Positions 9,883 to 19,537 of a stretch of DNA of 64,000 nt are shown piece by piece (within the stretch, counting starts at the first letter, position 1; each line of letters begins with the position of its first letter). A model generated the notes under the pieces. That model saw only the letters and a program-made list of their open reading frames with translations, did no database searches and was not told the origin of the DNA. Origin of the DNA: Acanthamoeba sp. SK_2022b (Eukaryota; Discosea; Longamoebia; Acanthamoebidae); assembly GCA_027943245.1 (NCBI GenBank), contig JANDJZ010001751.1, positions 62,001 to 126,000 of the forward strand, given 5' to 3'. Position numbers and translations under genes: made by a program.

Positions 9883-11349
9883 TTACCCGTCCTGCGCAAT
9901 GCCGGGCGGCAGGCCGCTCATCTCGCAGGCCCTGGCGCCGAGCCGGGCCAACGCCTGGGTGTAGCGCGCGTTGAACGGGTAGCAGCAGGAGAGCCGCAGC
10001 GCGTTGCGGTAGCGCCCGCTCGGGGAATACAGGGTGCCCGGCGTCAAACAAATCTGCTCCTCCAACAGCTGATGGAACAGTGCCACGCTGTCCACGCCGG
10101 GGGGAAATTCGACCCAAAACACGAATCCGCCCGCCGGCTGCGTGGCCAGCGTGCCGCGCGGGAAATGCCGGGCGATCAGCGCCCGCGCCTCGTCCACCTG
10201 CGTCGCATAGCGCTTGCGCAGGTTGCGCAAATGGTGATCGTAGCCGCCGCTCTCCAGGAAGGTCGCCAGCGTTTCCGACAGCAGCTGCGACTCGGACATC
10301 GATGACACCGCCTTCAGCTTGCGCAACGCCTCGTGGAAACGGCCGCCGCAGATCCAGCCGACGCGAAAGTCCGGCGCCAGCGTTTTGGTAAAACTGGAGC
10401 AAAACAGCACCCAGCCGTCGCGATCGAACGCCTTCACCGCCGGCGACAGCGCGCCGCCGAACTGGATCTCGGCATACAGCCCGTCTTCAATCAACGGCAC
10501 CTGATGATCGTTCATCAGCCGCGCCAGCCGCTTTTTCGCCGCCAGCGGCATAGTGCAGCCCAGCGGGTTTTGCACCGTCGGCATGGCGATCACCGCGTTC
10601 AGCCGCTTCTCGTTCAATAGCAGTTCCAGCGCGTCCAGCGACAGCCCCAGCTGCGGATCGGTGGGGATTTCCAGCGCTTTCAGCCCCAGGCTGGCCAGCA
10701 GCGGCAGCAGATAGAAATAGGTTGGCGACTCCAGCCCGACGCAGTCGCCCGGTTTGGTGGTGACGCGCAGCGCCAGCTGCAGCGCTTCCATGCAGCCGTG
10801 GGTCAGCACCACGTCGCCCGGCTCCAGCAGCATGCCCAGCGTCATCGAGCGGCGGGCGATCTGCTGACGCAGCCGCAGGCTGCCGGGCGGCAACGGGTAC
10901 TGCCCGATCAGATCCGGCTGACGGCGCAGCTGTGAGGACAGCATGCGCCCCAGCTTGCCGCCGGGATAAAAATCGCTGGTCTGCGGGCAGGCCAGCGCAA
11001 TGTTGGTGAAAGCCGGGTTTTGCTGGGCGGCAAACACGGTGTCGATCAGCGCCAGCACGTCGTCCGCCGGCGGTTCAATGCGCCCGCTGGGAGCCGAGGC
11101 CATCTTCAGCGCCGGCAGCGTGCTGCGAACATAAAACCCCGACTGCGGCCGCGCTTCGATCAGCCCGCGATCCTCCAGCGTGCGGTAAGCCGACACTACC
11201 GTATTGATGCTGACGCGATGAGTTTGCGCACAGCGCCGTACCGACGGCAGGCGGTCGCCGGGCCGTAGCGTGCCGCGGCGAATGGCCTCGGCCAGCGTAT
11301 CCGCCAGCTGCAGGTAACGGGTATCCGGGGTTTCATCGAGCAGGGTCAC
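9883..11349 (-). CDS. MocR/GntR-family regulator with aminotransferase domain
   Basis: The 488-residue fusion has an N-terminal winged helix-turn-helix (residues ~10-75; DRLPSVRRCAQTHRVSINTVVSAYR) joined to a class I aminotransferase-like domain. The PLP-binding lysine is visible in SSFTKTLAPDFRVGW. Such proteins use a PLP-amino acid adduct as effector and usually control the divergent neighbour, here a LysE-family exporter. The start is GTG at 11349, preceded by GGAGAG. An inverted repeat in the shared 142-base promoter region is the likely operator. Confidence 0.92.
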   Translation of the reverse strand: MTLLDETPDTRYLQLADTLAEAIRRGTLRPGDRLPSVRRCAQTHRVSINTVVSAYRTLEDRGLIEARPQSGFYVRSTLPALKMASAPSGRIEPPADDVLALIDTVFAAQQNPAFTNIALACPQTSDFYPGGKLGRMLSSQLRRQPDLIGQYPLPPGSLRLRQQIARRSMTLGMLLEPGDVVLTHGCMEALQLALRVTTKPGDCVGLESPTYFYLLPLLASLGLKALEIPTDPQLGLSLDALELLLNEKRLNAVIAMPTVQNPLGCTMPLAAKKRLARLMNDHQVPLIEDGLYAEIQFGGALSPAVKAFDRDGWVLFCSSFTKTLAPDFRVGWICGGRFHEALRKLKAVSSMSESQLLSETLATFLESGGYDHHLRNLRKRYATQVDEARALIARHFPRGTLATQPAGGFVFWVEFPPGVDSVALFHQLLEEQICLTPGTLYSPSGRYRNALRLSCCYPFNARYTQALARLGARACEMSGLPPGIAQDG

Positions 11350-11396
11350 AGTTTCTCTCCAGGCAATGGGTACAGTTTACATATTGCACAACTGTA
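11348..11396. promoter_or_regulatory. Candidate MocR operator in divergent promoter region
   Basis: TACAGTT (11371-11377) and AACTGTA (11390-11396) form a perfect 7-bp inverted repeat with a 12-bp spacer. A third copy of ACAGTTT lies at 11348-11354 in direct orientation, overlapping the regulator start codon. Mixed direct and inverted repeats are typical of MocR binding regions. The assignment is inference. Confidence 0.5.
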
Positions 11397-11491
11397 ACCA
11401 TGACAATATCTGATTTGTGGTTCTGTCACCATCCCATCGCAGCGATTATGCTGATCCTCTCGTGATTACCGCCATTTTCAAGGAACCTGCC

Positions 11492-12100
11492 ATGCTGGAC
11501 TCCGCCTTTGTCAGCTACGTCACCGTCATGTCGATTACCCCCGGCCCCAACAACCTGCTGCTGGCCTCGTCGGGCGTCAACTTCGGCCTGCGCCGCACCC
11601 TGCCGATGCTGTTCGGCATCTGCGTCGGCTGTGCGGTGCAGCTGGCGATCATTATCCCGCTGCTGGCGCTGGCGCTGAGCTGGGCCGGCGTCATCCGCCT
11701 CCCGCTGGCGGTGATCGGCTGCGCCTACCTGCTGTGGCTGTCATGGAAACTGTTCCAGGCGGCCTCGCCGGACGCCAAAGAGCAGGCGCAGCCGATGAGC
11801 CTGCTCAACGGCGCGCTGTTTCAGGCGGTCAACCCCAAGGCCTGGCTGATGGTGATCAACGTGGCGATCCTGTTCACCCCGCGCGAAGGCGCCACCTTTG
11901 TCCATACGCTGTCGGTCATCGCCGGCTTCGCGCTGCTGAACCTGCCGTGCGTGCTGCTGTGGGCGGTGCTGGGCGACCGGTTGCGCAACGCGCTGCGGGT
12001 CACCTGGAAACTGCGCGCCTTCAACGGCGTGATGTCCGGCCTGATGGCCGCCACCGCGCTGTGGTTGTTGTTCGACGAGTGGCGCGCGGCCTTTGCTTAG
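11492..12100 (+). CDS. LysE-family amino-acid exporter
   Basis: The 202-residue inner-membrane protein has about six hydrophobic helices and the LysE/RhtB signature SITPGPNNLLLASSGVNFG near the N-terminus, plus the internal FQAVNPKAWLM motif. These exporters expel amino acids or their analogues. ATG 11492 follows AAGGA and matches the usual RhtB start; an upstream in-frame start would add a hydrophilic 25-residue tail. It is divergent from the MocR regulator, which suggests control by an amino-acid-derived signal. Its stop overlaps the converging mtlR by four bases. Confidence 0.9.
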   Translation: MLDSAFVSYVTVMSITPGPNNLLLASSGVNFGLRRTLPMLFGICVGCAVQLAIIIPLLALALSWAGVIRLPLAVIGCAYLLWLSWKLFQAASPDAKEQAQPMSLLNGALFQAVNPKAWLMVINVAILFTPREGATFVHTLSVIAGFALLNLPCVLLWAVLGDRLRNALRVTWKLRAFNGVMSGLMAATALWLLFDEWRAAFA

Positions 12101-12735
12101 CCGCGGCCGAGAGGAGAGAGTCGGGAAGGTTGTTTGGCGCCGATACCGGCGATCAGATCGGTAATGGACAGCACCATGGTGGAGCGCACCATCTGCTGAT
12201 AGCGCTGGCGCTGCATGGCGATCAGCGCTTCATCCGCTTCGCCCGGCTGCAGGAAGGTCGGCACCGGCGGCAGCGCGGCCACGCAGTGCAGCTCGCCGAA
12301 GGGCCCGAGAATTTCGTCGTCGACGAAGCGGTATTCCGAGCCGTCGTGGTTCAGCTCTTCGCGCATCGCCATCAGCAGCTCGGCGTCTTCATATTCGTGG
12401 CGGGAGATCACCCCCAGCCCGTACATCAGCTTCAGGCGCACCGACAGCTCCCCGAGCGGGCCGCTGCCGGACAATAGCGGTTCGACGGCATATTTCACCG
12501 CGTAGTCATCCTTGCGGAATACCTGCACCACCAGCACGTTGAGCGCTTCCGCCAGCAGCTCTACCGCCGCGATCAGGAAGCTGCGCACCGTTTTGCCCGC
12601 GTTCAGCTTTTCCAGAACCTGGTTTTCAAATGCCTGTGCTTCTTCCATCGTCGCTTTTCGAAAGGCGTGGGGAGGGCCGTCGATGCCGAACTCGGGTTGC
12701 AGGAGCGCAGCAAGCTGCGCTCGGGTGTTCATCAT
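12097..12735 (-). CDS. mtlR: Mannitol operon repressor
   Basis: MtlR represses the mannitol operon; it has no classical DNA-binding motif. The central block (FENQVLEKLNAGKTVRSFLI, then VQVFRKDDYAVKYAVEPLL and ELNHDGSEYRFVDDEILGPFGELHC) matches E. coli MtlR closely. I chose ATG 12735 (MMNTRAQ; 12732 is equally possible), 7 bases after the mtlD stop, giving about 212 residues against 195 in E. coli. It is the last gene of mtlADR. Confidence 0.93.
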   Translation of the reverse strand: MMNTRAQLAALLQPEFGIDGPPHAFRKATMEEAQAFENQVLEKLNAGKTVRSFLIAAVELLAEALNVLVVQVFRKDDYAVKYAVEPLLSGSGPLGELSVRLKLMYGLGVISRHEYEDAELLMAMREELNHDGSEYRFVDDEILGPFGELHCVAALPPVPTFLQPGEADEALIAMQRQRYQQMVRSTMVLSITDLIAGIGAKQPSRLSPLGRG

Positions 12736-12742
12736 CACGATT

Positions 12743-13888
12743 CTACTTGTGCATGGCGTTATACACAGCAACGGCCTCTTCTACAACCTCGCTTTCCGCC
12801 GGCAGGCCGGAAATTTGCGCCAGCGCGGCTTTCGGCCCGAGCGTGTTCAGCAATTCCGCCAATTCCAGCGCCTGCGGATCCTGTTCGCTGCGGTAGCTCA
12901 TGGCGGCGGCGATGCCCTGGATCAGGTTGGCGTGCGGCAGGCCGTATTCCAGCGTGCCCAGCAGCGGTTTGATCAGGCGATCGCCGGCGCTCAGTTTGCG
13001 CAGCGGCTGGCGGCCCACGCGCTCGACGTCGTCGTGCAGATACGGGTTTTCGAAGCGGCCGAGGATTTTGTTGATGTAGGCGGCGTGCTTGTCGGCGTCG
13101 AAGCCGTAGCGCTTGATCAGCACCGCGCCGCTCTCTTCCATCGCCCCTTTCACCACGCGGCGGATAGCCGGGTCGAGAATGGCGTCACGAATGGTTTGCA
13201 GCCCGGCCTGTTGGCCGAGGTAGGCGGTGATGGCGTGACCGGTATTGAGGGTGAACAGCTTGCGCTCGACGAACGCCATCAGGTTGTCGGTCAGCTCCAT
13301 GCCGGCGATCGCCGGAGGCTGGCCTTTGAACTGGGTCTGATCGACGATCCATTCGCTGAAGGTTTCCACCGTCACTTCCAGCGGATCGCTGCTGTCCGCC
13401 GGCGGCACGATGCGGTCGACCGCCGAATCGACGAAGCCGACGTGCTGCTCAACCCATGCCTGCTCGTCCTGCGGCAGCGCGGCGAACACATGCTGTTTCA
13501 GCTGGCTGGTGCCGCGCACCATGTTCTCGCAGGCGATGATGTTCAGCGGCTGCACATTGCCCTGCTGATGACGCAGCACCAGCCCTTTAGCGATCGTGCC
13601 GGCGATTTTACCGAGAATTTGCGGGCCAACGGCGGTGGTCACCAGATCCGCCTCAGCGATCAGCGCCACCGCCGCCTCGCTGCCGCTGTTGACGGCGCTG
13701 ACGTTGTTGACGTTCTCCACGCGTTCTTGCTCGCCCACCACGTGCACCGCGTAGCTTTTACGGCTGTTCAGCAAATCCAGCACCGTTTGATTGACGTCGG
13801 CGAAGGTCAGCTCAACCCCTGCGTCCGCCAGCAGCTTGCCGATAAAACCGCGGCCGATGTTCCCTGCGCCAAAATGTAATGCTTTCAT
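12743..13888 (-). CDS. mtlD: Mannitol-1-phosphate 5-dehydrogenase
   Basis: This cytoplasmic enzyme oxidises mannitol-1-phosphate to fructose-6-phosphate with NAD+. The 381-residue protein begins with the NAD-binding motif [16 protein letters not shown], as in E. coli MtlD. It is the second gene of mtlADR, 58 bases after mtlA, and a perfect hairpin sits in that gap. Confidence 0.98.
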   Translation of the reverse strand: MKALHFGAGNIGRGFIGKLLADAGVELTFADVNQTVLDLLNSRKSYAVHVVGEQERVENVNNVSAVNSGSEAAVALIAEADLVTTAVGPQILGKIAGTIAKGLVLRHQQGNVQPLNIIACENMVRGTSQLKQHVFAALPQDEQAWVEQHVGFVDSAVDRIVPPADSSDPLEVTVETFSEWIVDQTQFKGQPPAIAGMELTDNLMAFVERKLFTLNTGHAITAYLGQQAGLQTIRDAILDPAIRRVVKGAMEESGAVLIKRYGFDADKHAAYINKILGRFENPYLHDDVERVGRQPLRKLSAGDRLIKPLLGTLEYGLPHANLIQGIAAAMSYRSEQDPQALELAELLNTLGPKAALAQISGLPAESEVVEEAVAVYNAMHK

Positions 13889-13910
13889 AACTCTACCTTC
13901 TTAATGTCGA

Positions 13911-13932
13911 AGGGTGCAGCAAGCTGCACCCT
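13911..13932. repeat. Intercistronic hairpin between mtlA and mtlD
   Basis: AGGGTGCAGC and GCTGCACCCT form a perfect 10-bp inverted repeat with a 2-base centre. No strong U-run follows in the direction of transcription (minus strand), so it more likely stabilises the upstream mtlA mRNA or attenuates than fully terminates. Confidence 0.6.
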
Positions 13933-13946
13933 TTAAAATGATTCTG

Positions 13947-15866
13947 TTATCCGGCTTTTTTGCCGCCGAGCAGGTCCAGCACTTCCTGCACGCTGGTGGT
14001 ATTCGCCAGCCGCTCGATCACGCTCTCGTCATCCAGCGCGTTGGTCAGGCTGGTGATCACCTGGATATGCTCGTTGTTGCGCGCGGCGATGCCGATCACC
14101 AGGCGGGCCACTTCATCCTCTTCCTCGCCGAAGCGCACGCCCTGCGGGTACTGGCAGAACACCACGCCGGTGCGCAGCACCCGGTCTTTGGCCTCGATGG
14201 TGCCGTGCGGCACGGCGATCGACTCGCCCAGGTAGGTGGAGGTGAGTTTCTCGCGCTCCAGCATCGCCGGCACGTACTCCGCCTCGACGTAGCCGCCTTT
14301 CACCAGCTGCTCGCCGGCGAAGCGGATCGCCTGCTCTTTGTCGCTGGCCTGCAGGTTGAGGAACACGTTGCTCTCGCTCAGCTTGAACAGGTTCGGCTCA
14401 CCGGCTTCGAAGCTGTCGTCCAGCGCGCCCAGCACCTTCTGCTGGTTGTCGCTGGTTTTGTTGACCGCCACCAAACGGTCGACCAGATCGCTGTACAGCT
14501 TGCTGTCGAGGAAGTTGGTCAGAGAGATGTGCTGGGCCTGCGGCGCGTGGCGCATCGCGCGCTCGGTCAGATCGCGGTGGGTGATCACCAGATCCACGTC
14601 GTCCGGCAGGCTGTTGATGGCGCTGTTGGTCACCGAGATGTTCTTCAGCCCGGCGTCGGCCACTTTCTTGCGCAGCACCCCGGCGCCCATGGCGCTGGAG
14701 CCCATGCCCGCATCGCAGGCAACGATGATTTTGCGCACGGTGCTCAGATCGCCGTCGACCGATGCCGACGCCGCTGCGCCGCCTTTGGACTGCGATTTCA
14801 TCTCTTGCATGCGACGGGTTGCGGCTTCCAGATCGTCATCCTCTTTCACCTTGGAGGTTTTCAGCAGGAAAGCGGACACCACGAAGGAGACGGCAAAGGC
14901 TGCGCACACCGCCGCAATGTTGGCGAAGTAGGCGCCTTTCGGCGTCATCGCCAGCACCGCCAGGATCGAACCCGGAGAAGCCGGAGAAACCAGGCCGCCG
15001 TTCAGCATCGTCAGGGTGAAGACGCCGGTCATGCCGCCCAGGATCACCGCCAGCAGCAGGCGTGGGTTCATCAGCACGTAAGGGAAGTAGATTTCGTGGA
15101 TGCCGCCCAGGAAGTGAATGATTGCCGCACCGCCGGCGGATTGCTTGGCGCTGCCGCGGCCGAAGAACATGTAGGCCATCAGTACGCCCATGCCCGGGCC
15201 TGGGTTGGCTTCAATCAGGAAGAACACCGACTTACCGGCTTCCGTAGCCTGCTGGATACCCAGCGGCGAGAAGATGCCGTGGTTGATGGCGTTATTCAGG
15301 AACAGGATTTTCGCCGGTTCAACGAAGATGGACGCCAATGGCAGCAGGTTGTTCGTCACCATGACGTGTACGCCCGCCGCCAGCAGCTTGGAGAGCACCT
15401 CCACCAGCGGCCCGATGCCGAGGAAGGCCAGGATCGCCAGCAGCATGCCGATGATGCCGGCGGAGAAGTTGTTCACCAGCATTTCAAAGCCGCTTTTGAT
15501 CTTGCCGTCCACCCAGCGGTCAAAGTGCTTGATAGCCCAGCCGCCCAGCGGGCCGGCGATCATCGCGCCGAGGAACATCGGCATGTCGGCGCCAACGATG
15601 ACGCCCATGGTGGTGATGGCGCCGACGACGCCGCCGCGATCGCCGCCCACCAGCCGCCCGCCGGTATAACCGATCAGCAGCGGCAGCAGGTAGGTGATCA
15701 TCGGGCCGACCAGCTTGGCTAAGGTTTCATTCGGCAGCCAGCCGGTTGGAATGAATAGCGCGGTGATAATCCCCCAGGCGATAAAGGCGCCGATGTTGGG
15801 CATCACCATGTTGCTCAGGAAGCGGCCAAAGTTTTGTACTTTGACCTTGATGTCTGGTGAAAACAT
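13947..15866 (-). CDS. mtlA: Mannitol-specific PTS enzyme IICBA
   Basis: The protein imports mannitol across the inner membrane while phosphorylating it. In order, the 639-residue chain shows a membrane IIC domain (about 1-340), a IIB domain with the phospho-cysteine in IVACDAGMGSSAMGAG (E. coli Cys384 equivalent), and a IIA domain with the phospho-histidine in SIAVPHGTIEA (His554 equivalent). I chose ATG 15866 (MFSPDIKVKVQNFGR) because it matches the family start and follows AGGGG. Transcription is very probably CRP-activated from the region at 15999-16175. Confidence 0.98.
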   Translation of the reverse strand: MFSPDIKVKVQNFGRFLSNMVMPNIGAFIAWGIITALFIPTGWLPNETLAKLVGPMITYLLPLLIGYTGGRLVGGDRGGVVGAITTMGVIVGADMPMFLGAMIAGPLGGWAIKHFDRWVDGKIKSGFEMLVNNFSAGIIGMLLAILAFLGIGPLVEVLSKLLAAGVHVMVTNNLLPLASIFVEPAKILFLNNAINHGIFSPLGIQQATEAGKSVFFLIEANPGPGMGVLMAYMFFGRGSAKQSAGGAAIIHFLGGIHEIYFPYVLMNPRLLLAVILGGMTGVFTLTMLNGGLVSPASPGSILAVLAMTPKGAYFANIAAVCAAFAVSFVVSAFLLKTSKVKEDDDLEAATRRMQEMKSQSKGGAAASASVDGDLSTVRKIIVACDAGMGSSAMGAGVLRKKVADAGLKNISVTNSAINSLPDDVDLVITHRDLTERAMRHAPQAQHISLTNFLDSKLYSDLVDRLVAVNKTSDNQQKVLGALDDSFEAGEPNLFKLSESNVFLNLQASDKEQAIRFAGEQLVKGGYVEAEYVPAMLEREKLTSTYLGESIAVPHGTIEAKDRVLRTGVVFCQYPQGVRFGEEEDEVARLVIGIAARNNEHIQVITSLTNALDDESVIERLANTTSVQEVLDLLGGKKAG

Positions 15867-15998
15867 AAAACACACCCCTATTGTTACGCGCTGACAATAG
15901 AGCGCGTGATTATTGTTGTGACGATCCAGCCGTGTTGCCGCTGTATGCGAAACGGACTCTATCACGCTGTTTTTGTCACGCGAACTTCACGGATTTTT

Positions 15999-16175
15999 TG
16001 TGATACAAATCACATACAACACCCCAACAAACCACCCTTTATAGTGACAAAGATCACATTTATGGCGTGTAAAAAAAGCACAGTGAGAAAAAAACCGCCT
16101 TGAAACCCGTAATAACGTGATATTTGTCACATTTTTAACTTGGTGGTTTGTTTTTAAATTGTGACAAACATCACA
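15999..16175. promoter_or_regulatory. Array of four CRP sites upstream of mtlA
   Basis: Four sites of the form TGTGA-N6-TCACA are present: 15999-16014 (perfect), 16043-16058 (AGTGA..TCACA), 16116-16131 (CGTGA..TCACA) and 16160-16175 (perfect). Their centres are 44, 73 and 44 bp apart. E. coli mtlA also has multiple CRP sites. The 540-base gap 15867-16406 otherwise holds the mtlA leader and the yiaF terminator. A 113-codon open frame across it on the minus strand is not credible because it runs through all four sites. Confidence 0.88.
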
Positions 16176-16359
16176 ATTTATTTTTGGCTGCAGCGCCCGA
16201 TCGCGACGCTCTGTTTGATCTTCCCTGTGAGCACTCATCCCGCCGGGAACTAGCGAAGTGATGAATGAAAGAAAACTACATTGCCGAATGAATGGATTAA
16301 TTGAAGTGTAGTACAGAAGCCTGCGCAATAAACCAGCAAGCTATTGGAAACGCTGAGGG

Positions 16360-16389
16360 GAAATAAAACAGGCCGGCAATGCCGGCCTG
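16360..16389 (-). terminator. Intrinsic terminator of yiaF
   Basis: CAGGCCGGC (16369-16377) pairs with GCCGGCCTG (16381-16389) around a 3-base loop. On the minus strand the stem is followed by TTTTATTT. It lies 17 bases beyond the yiaF stop. Confidence 0.88.
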
Positions 16390-16406
16390 CTGCGTGCGTG
16401 GAGGCG

Positions 16407-17126
16407 TTATTGCGTCACGCTTTGAATGGCTTTCTGCGCGTTTACCAGGTTCTGCTGTTTGGCCACCAGATTCGACATCATGGTGTTGTACTGCGCCACC
16501 TGCTGCGCGGTACGGAACTGCACGCCGTTGTTGTTGAAGCTGACCTGATTGCCCTGACTCTGCAGGAAATCGCCAACCTGCACCAGATCCTGCACGAAGC
16601 TGGCGGTGGTCGGGATCGCCGGCATCAGGGCGTTGGCCGGTGCGGTGACAATCTTGTCATAGGCCTGGTTATACACCGCCTTCAGATCGTCGGGCTGCTT
16701 CAGCGCCGCGCGGGCGGTATCCGCCTGTGACTTGGCGGACTGGATCTGCTGGCCCAGCAGGTTCAACGCCCCGACCGATTGCTGCAGCGCATCGCGTTTG
16801 TTCAGATAGTCCTGCGCGGTGCGGATCTGGTTAATCTGATCCAGCGCCGGCGTCAGGCTGGCGCCGACCGACTTGGACAACTGCTGCGAGAAGCCGACCA
16901 AAATCGCGTAATCGCCGGCATAGTTGCCGAACTTCTGCTTCTGATCTTCGCTCAGCGTGGGGATGTTCGCCCCGCTGCGCATCACGGTATTCTGTAAGTA
17001 ATCGATAAATGCTTTGCGCTGTTCCGGCTCTTTATCGCCGCAGGCGGTCAATTGCATGACCACCAACAATGCCAATACCGGTGCCAACCAACGCGCGAAA
17101 CCTCTGCTCTGGATCCCTACCGCCAT
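16407..17126 (-). CDS. yiaF: DUF3053 lipoprotein YiaF
   Basis: The 239-residue protein has a lipoprotein signal with lipobox LTAC, lipidated Cys near residue 29. The body is helical and Gln/Ala-rich and matches E. coli YiaF (RKAFIDYLQNTVMRSG, QVSFNNNGVQF). Function is unknown; the signal and composition indicate an envelope-anchored protein. It has its own terminator and lies about 330 bases downstream of glyS. Confidence 0.9.
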   Translation of the reverse strand: MAVGIQSRGFARWLAPVLALLVVMQLTACGDKEPEQRKAFIDYLQNTVMRSGANIPTLSEDQKQKFGNYAGDYAILVGFSQQLSKSVGASLTPALDQINQIRTAQDYLNKRDALQQSVGALNLLGQQIQSAKSQADTARAALKQPDDLKAVYNQAYDKIVTAPANALMPAIPTTASFVQDLVQVGDFLQSQGNQVSFNNNGVQFRTAQQVAQYNTMMSNLVAKQQNLVNAQKAIQSVTQ

Positions 17127-17332
17127 GTGACATAACTCCTGTTATAAACCTGCTTTTTCATTGGACTCCGCCCCTTTTTCCGCACTCCGTGCGCCTATAA
17201 GAATAGATCAACTGGCGGCGTTCCGATACGCGATTCCGCTTGCGATGAGCATTGCCCCGGCCGGATGCGGTTGAAAATTGTGCGCAAAACGCACTGAGGT
17301 TCATTGCCGTCGGCGACCGGACGCTTCAATTT

Positions 17333-17380
17333 CCCCAAGTCGCCCCCCAAGTCGCCCCCCAAGTCGCCCCCCAAGTCGCC
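17333..17380. repeat. Tandem 12-bp direct repeats between glyS and yiaF
   Basis: Three exact copies of CGCCCCCCAAGT (17341-17352, 17353-17364, 17365-17376) are preceded by a partial copy (CCCCAAGT, 17333-17340) and followed by CGCC. The rest of the gap 17127-17458 holds the glyS terminator and presumably the yiaF promoter. Confidence 0.9.
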
Positions 17381-17411
17381 AGGCGACCTTGCCTTCGCGC
17401 CCAGGAAACGG

Positions 17412-17440
17412 AAATAAAAAAAGGCGCCCGCAGGCGCCTT
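17412..17440 (-). terminator. Intrinsic terminator of glyQS
   Basis: AAGGCGCC (17421-17428) pairs with GGCGCCTT (17433-17440). Read on the minus strand, the stem is followed by a run of seven Ts. It begins about 20 bases after the glyS stop. Confidence 0.92.
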
Positions 17441-17458
17441 TTCACAGCAGAGAATCGC

Positions 17459-19528
17459 TTACTGCAGCACGGAGATGTCCGCCACCTGCAGGAACAGTTC
17501 ACGCAGCTTGCTCAGCAGCGTCAGGCGGTTCACGCGCACTTCCGCATCGTCCGCCATCACCATCACGTTATCGAAGAACGCATCCACCGGCTCGCGCAGC
17601 GCAGCCAGCTCCACCAGCGCTTCCTGGTAGTTGCCCGCCGCGAAGTACGGCTGCAGCTTGTCGCGCAGCACCACCAGATGAGTCGCCAGCTGGATCTCCG
17701 CCGCGTCCTTCAGCACCGAGGCGCGCACGCTGTCGTTCAGCGTTTCGGTAGACTTGGCCAGAATGTTGGAGACGCGTTTGTTGGCCGCAGCCAGCGCCGC
17801 CGCCGCTTCCAGCGTGCGGAAGTGAGACACCGCCTTGACGCGCGCGTCGAAGTCGGCCGGCTTGGTCGGACGGCGCGCCAGCACCGCCTGAATGGTATCG
17901 ACCGCGTGGCCTTCTTCCTGATACCAGGCGCGGAAGCGGCCCAGCATGAACTCCACCACCTCGTCGACCACCTTGGCGTTGGTCAGCTTGCTGCCGTACA
18001 GGCGCACGGCCTCTTCGGTCAGGGTCTGCAGATCCAGCGGCAGGTTTTTCTCGACGATGATGCGCAACACGCCCAGTGCGGCGCGGCGCAGCGCGAACGG
18101 GTCTTTATCGCCTTTCGGATGCTGCCCGATGCCGAAAATGCCGGCCAGGGTGTCCATCTTGTCGGCGATCGCCAGGGAACAGGCCACCAGCGACTGCGGC
18201 AGCGCATCGCCGGCGTAGCGCGGCTGATACTGCTCGTTCAGCGCAACGGCGACGTCTTCCGCCTCACCGTCGTGGCGCGCGTAGTGCATGCCCATCACGC
18301 CCTGGGTATCGGTGAATTCGAACACCATGTTGGTCATCAGGTCGCACTTCGACAGCAGGCCCGCGCGGGTGGCGTGGTTGACGTCGGCGCCAATCTGGCC
18401 AGCAACCCAGCCCGCCAGCGCCTGAATGCGGTCGGTTTTGTCGCGCAGGGTGCCCAGCTGCTGTTGGAACAGCACGGTTTCCAGGCGCGGCAGGTTGTCT
18501 TCCAGGCGTTTCTTGCGGTCGGTGTTGAAGAAGAACTCGGCGTCGGCCAGGCGCGGACGCACCACCTTCTCGTTACCGGAGATGATCTGCTGCGGGTCTT
18601 TCGACTCGATGTTGGCCACGAAGATAAAGTTCGGCAGCAGTTTGCCCGCGGCGTCATACACCGGGAAATACTTCTGGTCGCCCTTCATGGTGTACACCAG
18701 CGCTTCCGCCGGCACCGCCAGGAATTTCTCTTCGAATTTGGCGGTCAGCACCACCGGCCATTCCACCAGCGAGGCCACTTCTTCCAGCAGGCTGTCGCTC
18801 AGATCGGCCTTGCCGCCAATCTTCTGCGCCGCCAGCTCGGCATCGCGCTTGATGAGGGCTTTACGCGCTTCATAGTCGGCGACCACTTTGCCGCGCTCCA
18901 GCAGGATCTGCGGGTATTGGTCGGCGTTGTCGAGGGTGAACTCGGCTTCGCCCATGAAGCGGTGGCCGCGCACGGTGCGCGCAGAGTCGATGCCCAGCAC
19001 GGTGCCTGGGATCAGATCGGCGCCCAGCAGCATCGTGACGGTATGTACCGGACGCACGAACTGCACGTCGGAGTCGCCCCAACGCATCAGTTTCGGGATC
19101 GGCAGTTTAGCCAGCGCGGTGCTGACCATGCCGGCCAGCAGTTGCTGCGCCGACTGGCCTTTGACGTGGGCGCGGTACATCAACCACTCGCCCTTGTCGG
19201 TCACCAGGCGTTCAGCCTGATCGACGGTGATGCCGCAGCCGCGCGCCCAGCCTTCGGCCGCTTTGCTCGGTTTGCCTTCGGCGTCGAACGCCTGGGCGAT
19301 CGCCGGGCCGCGTTTTTCAATTTCGCGATCGGCCTGCGCCGCGCTCAGGTTGGCCACTTTCAGCGCCAGGCGGCGCGGTGCGGCGAACCAGCTCACGTCA
19401 CCGTGTTCCAGGCCGGCGTTGTCCAGCTCGGCGGTGAAGTTGGCGGCGAAAGATTCCGCCAGGGAACGAAGCGCCTTCGGCGGCAGCTCTTCCGTGCCGA
19501 TTTCCACCAGGAAAGTCTGTTGAGTCAT
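17459..19528 (-). CDS. glyS: Glycine--tRNA ligase beta subunit
   Basis: The 689-residue beta subunit of the heterotetrameric (alpha2beta2) bacterial glycyl-tRNA synthetase has the family length and the conserved N-terminus [17 protein letters not shown]. It provides the tRNA-binding part of the enzyme. It lies 9 bases after glyQ and is clearly co-transcribed with it. Confidence 0.98.
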   Translation of the reverse strand: MTQQTFLVEIGTEELPPKALRSLAESFAANFTAELDNAGLEHGDVSWFAAPRRLALKVANLSAAQADREIEKRGPAIAQAFDAEGKPSKAAEGWARGCGITVDQAERLVTDKGEWLMYRAHVKGQSAQQLLAGMVSTALAKLPIPKLMRWGDSDVQFVRPVHTVTMLLGADLIPGTVLGIDSARTVRGHRFMGEAEFTLDNADQYPQILLERGKVVADYEARKALIKRDAELAAQKIGGKADLSDSLLEEVASLVEWPVVLTAKFEEKFLAVPAEALVYTMKGDQKYFPVYDAAGKLLPNFIFVANIESKDPQQIISGNEKVVRPRLADAEFFFNTDRKKRLEDNLPRLETVLFQQQLGTLRDKTDRIQALAGWVAGQIGADVNHATRAGLLSKCDLMTNMVFEFTDTQGVMGMHYARHDGEAEDVAVALNEQYQPRYAGDALPQSLVACSLAIADKMDTLAGIFGIGQHPKGDKDPFALRRAALGVLRIIVEKNLPLDLQTLTEEAVRLYGSKLTNAKVVDEVVEFMLGRFRAWYQEEGHAVDTIQAVLARRPTKPADFDARVKAVSHFRTLEAAAALAAANKRVSNILAKSTETLNDSVRASVLKDAAEIQLATHLVVLRDKLQPYFAAGNYQEALVELAALREPVDAFFDNVMVMADDAEVRVNRLTLLSKLRELFLQVADISVLQ

Positions 19529-19537
19529 GGCTGCCTC

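Noticed and set aside
15987..16328. A 113-codon minus-strand gene upstream of mtlA
   Set aside because: It spans all four CRP sites, lacks a ribosome site and has no coding character.
17333..17380. CRISPR array
   Set aside because: The repeats are 12 bp and directly abutting, with no spacers and no cas genes in the window.
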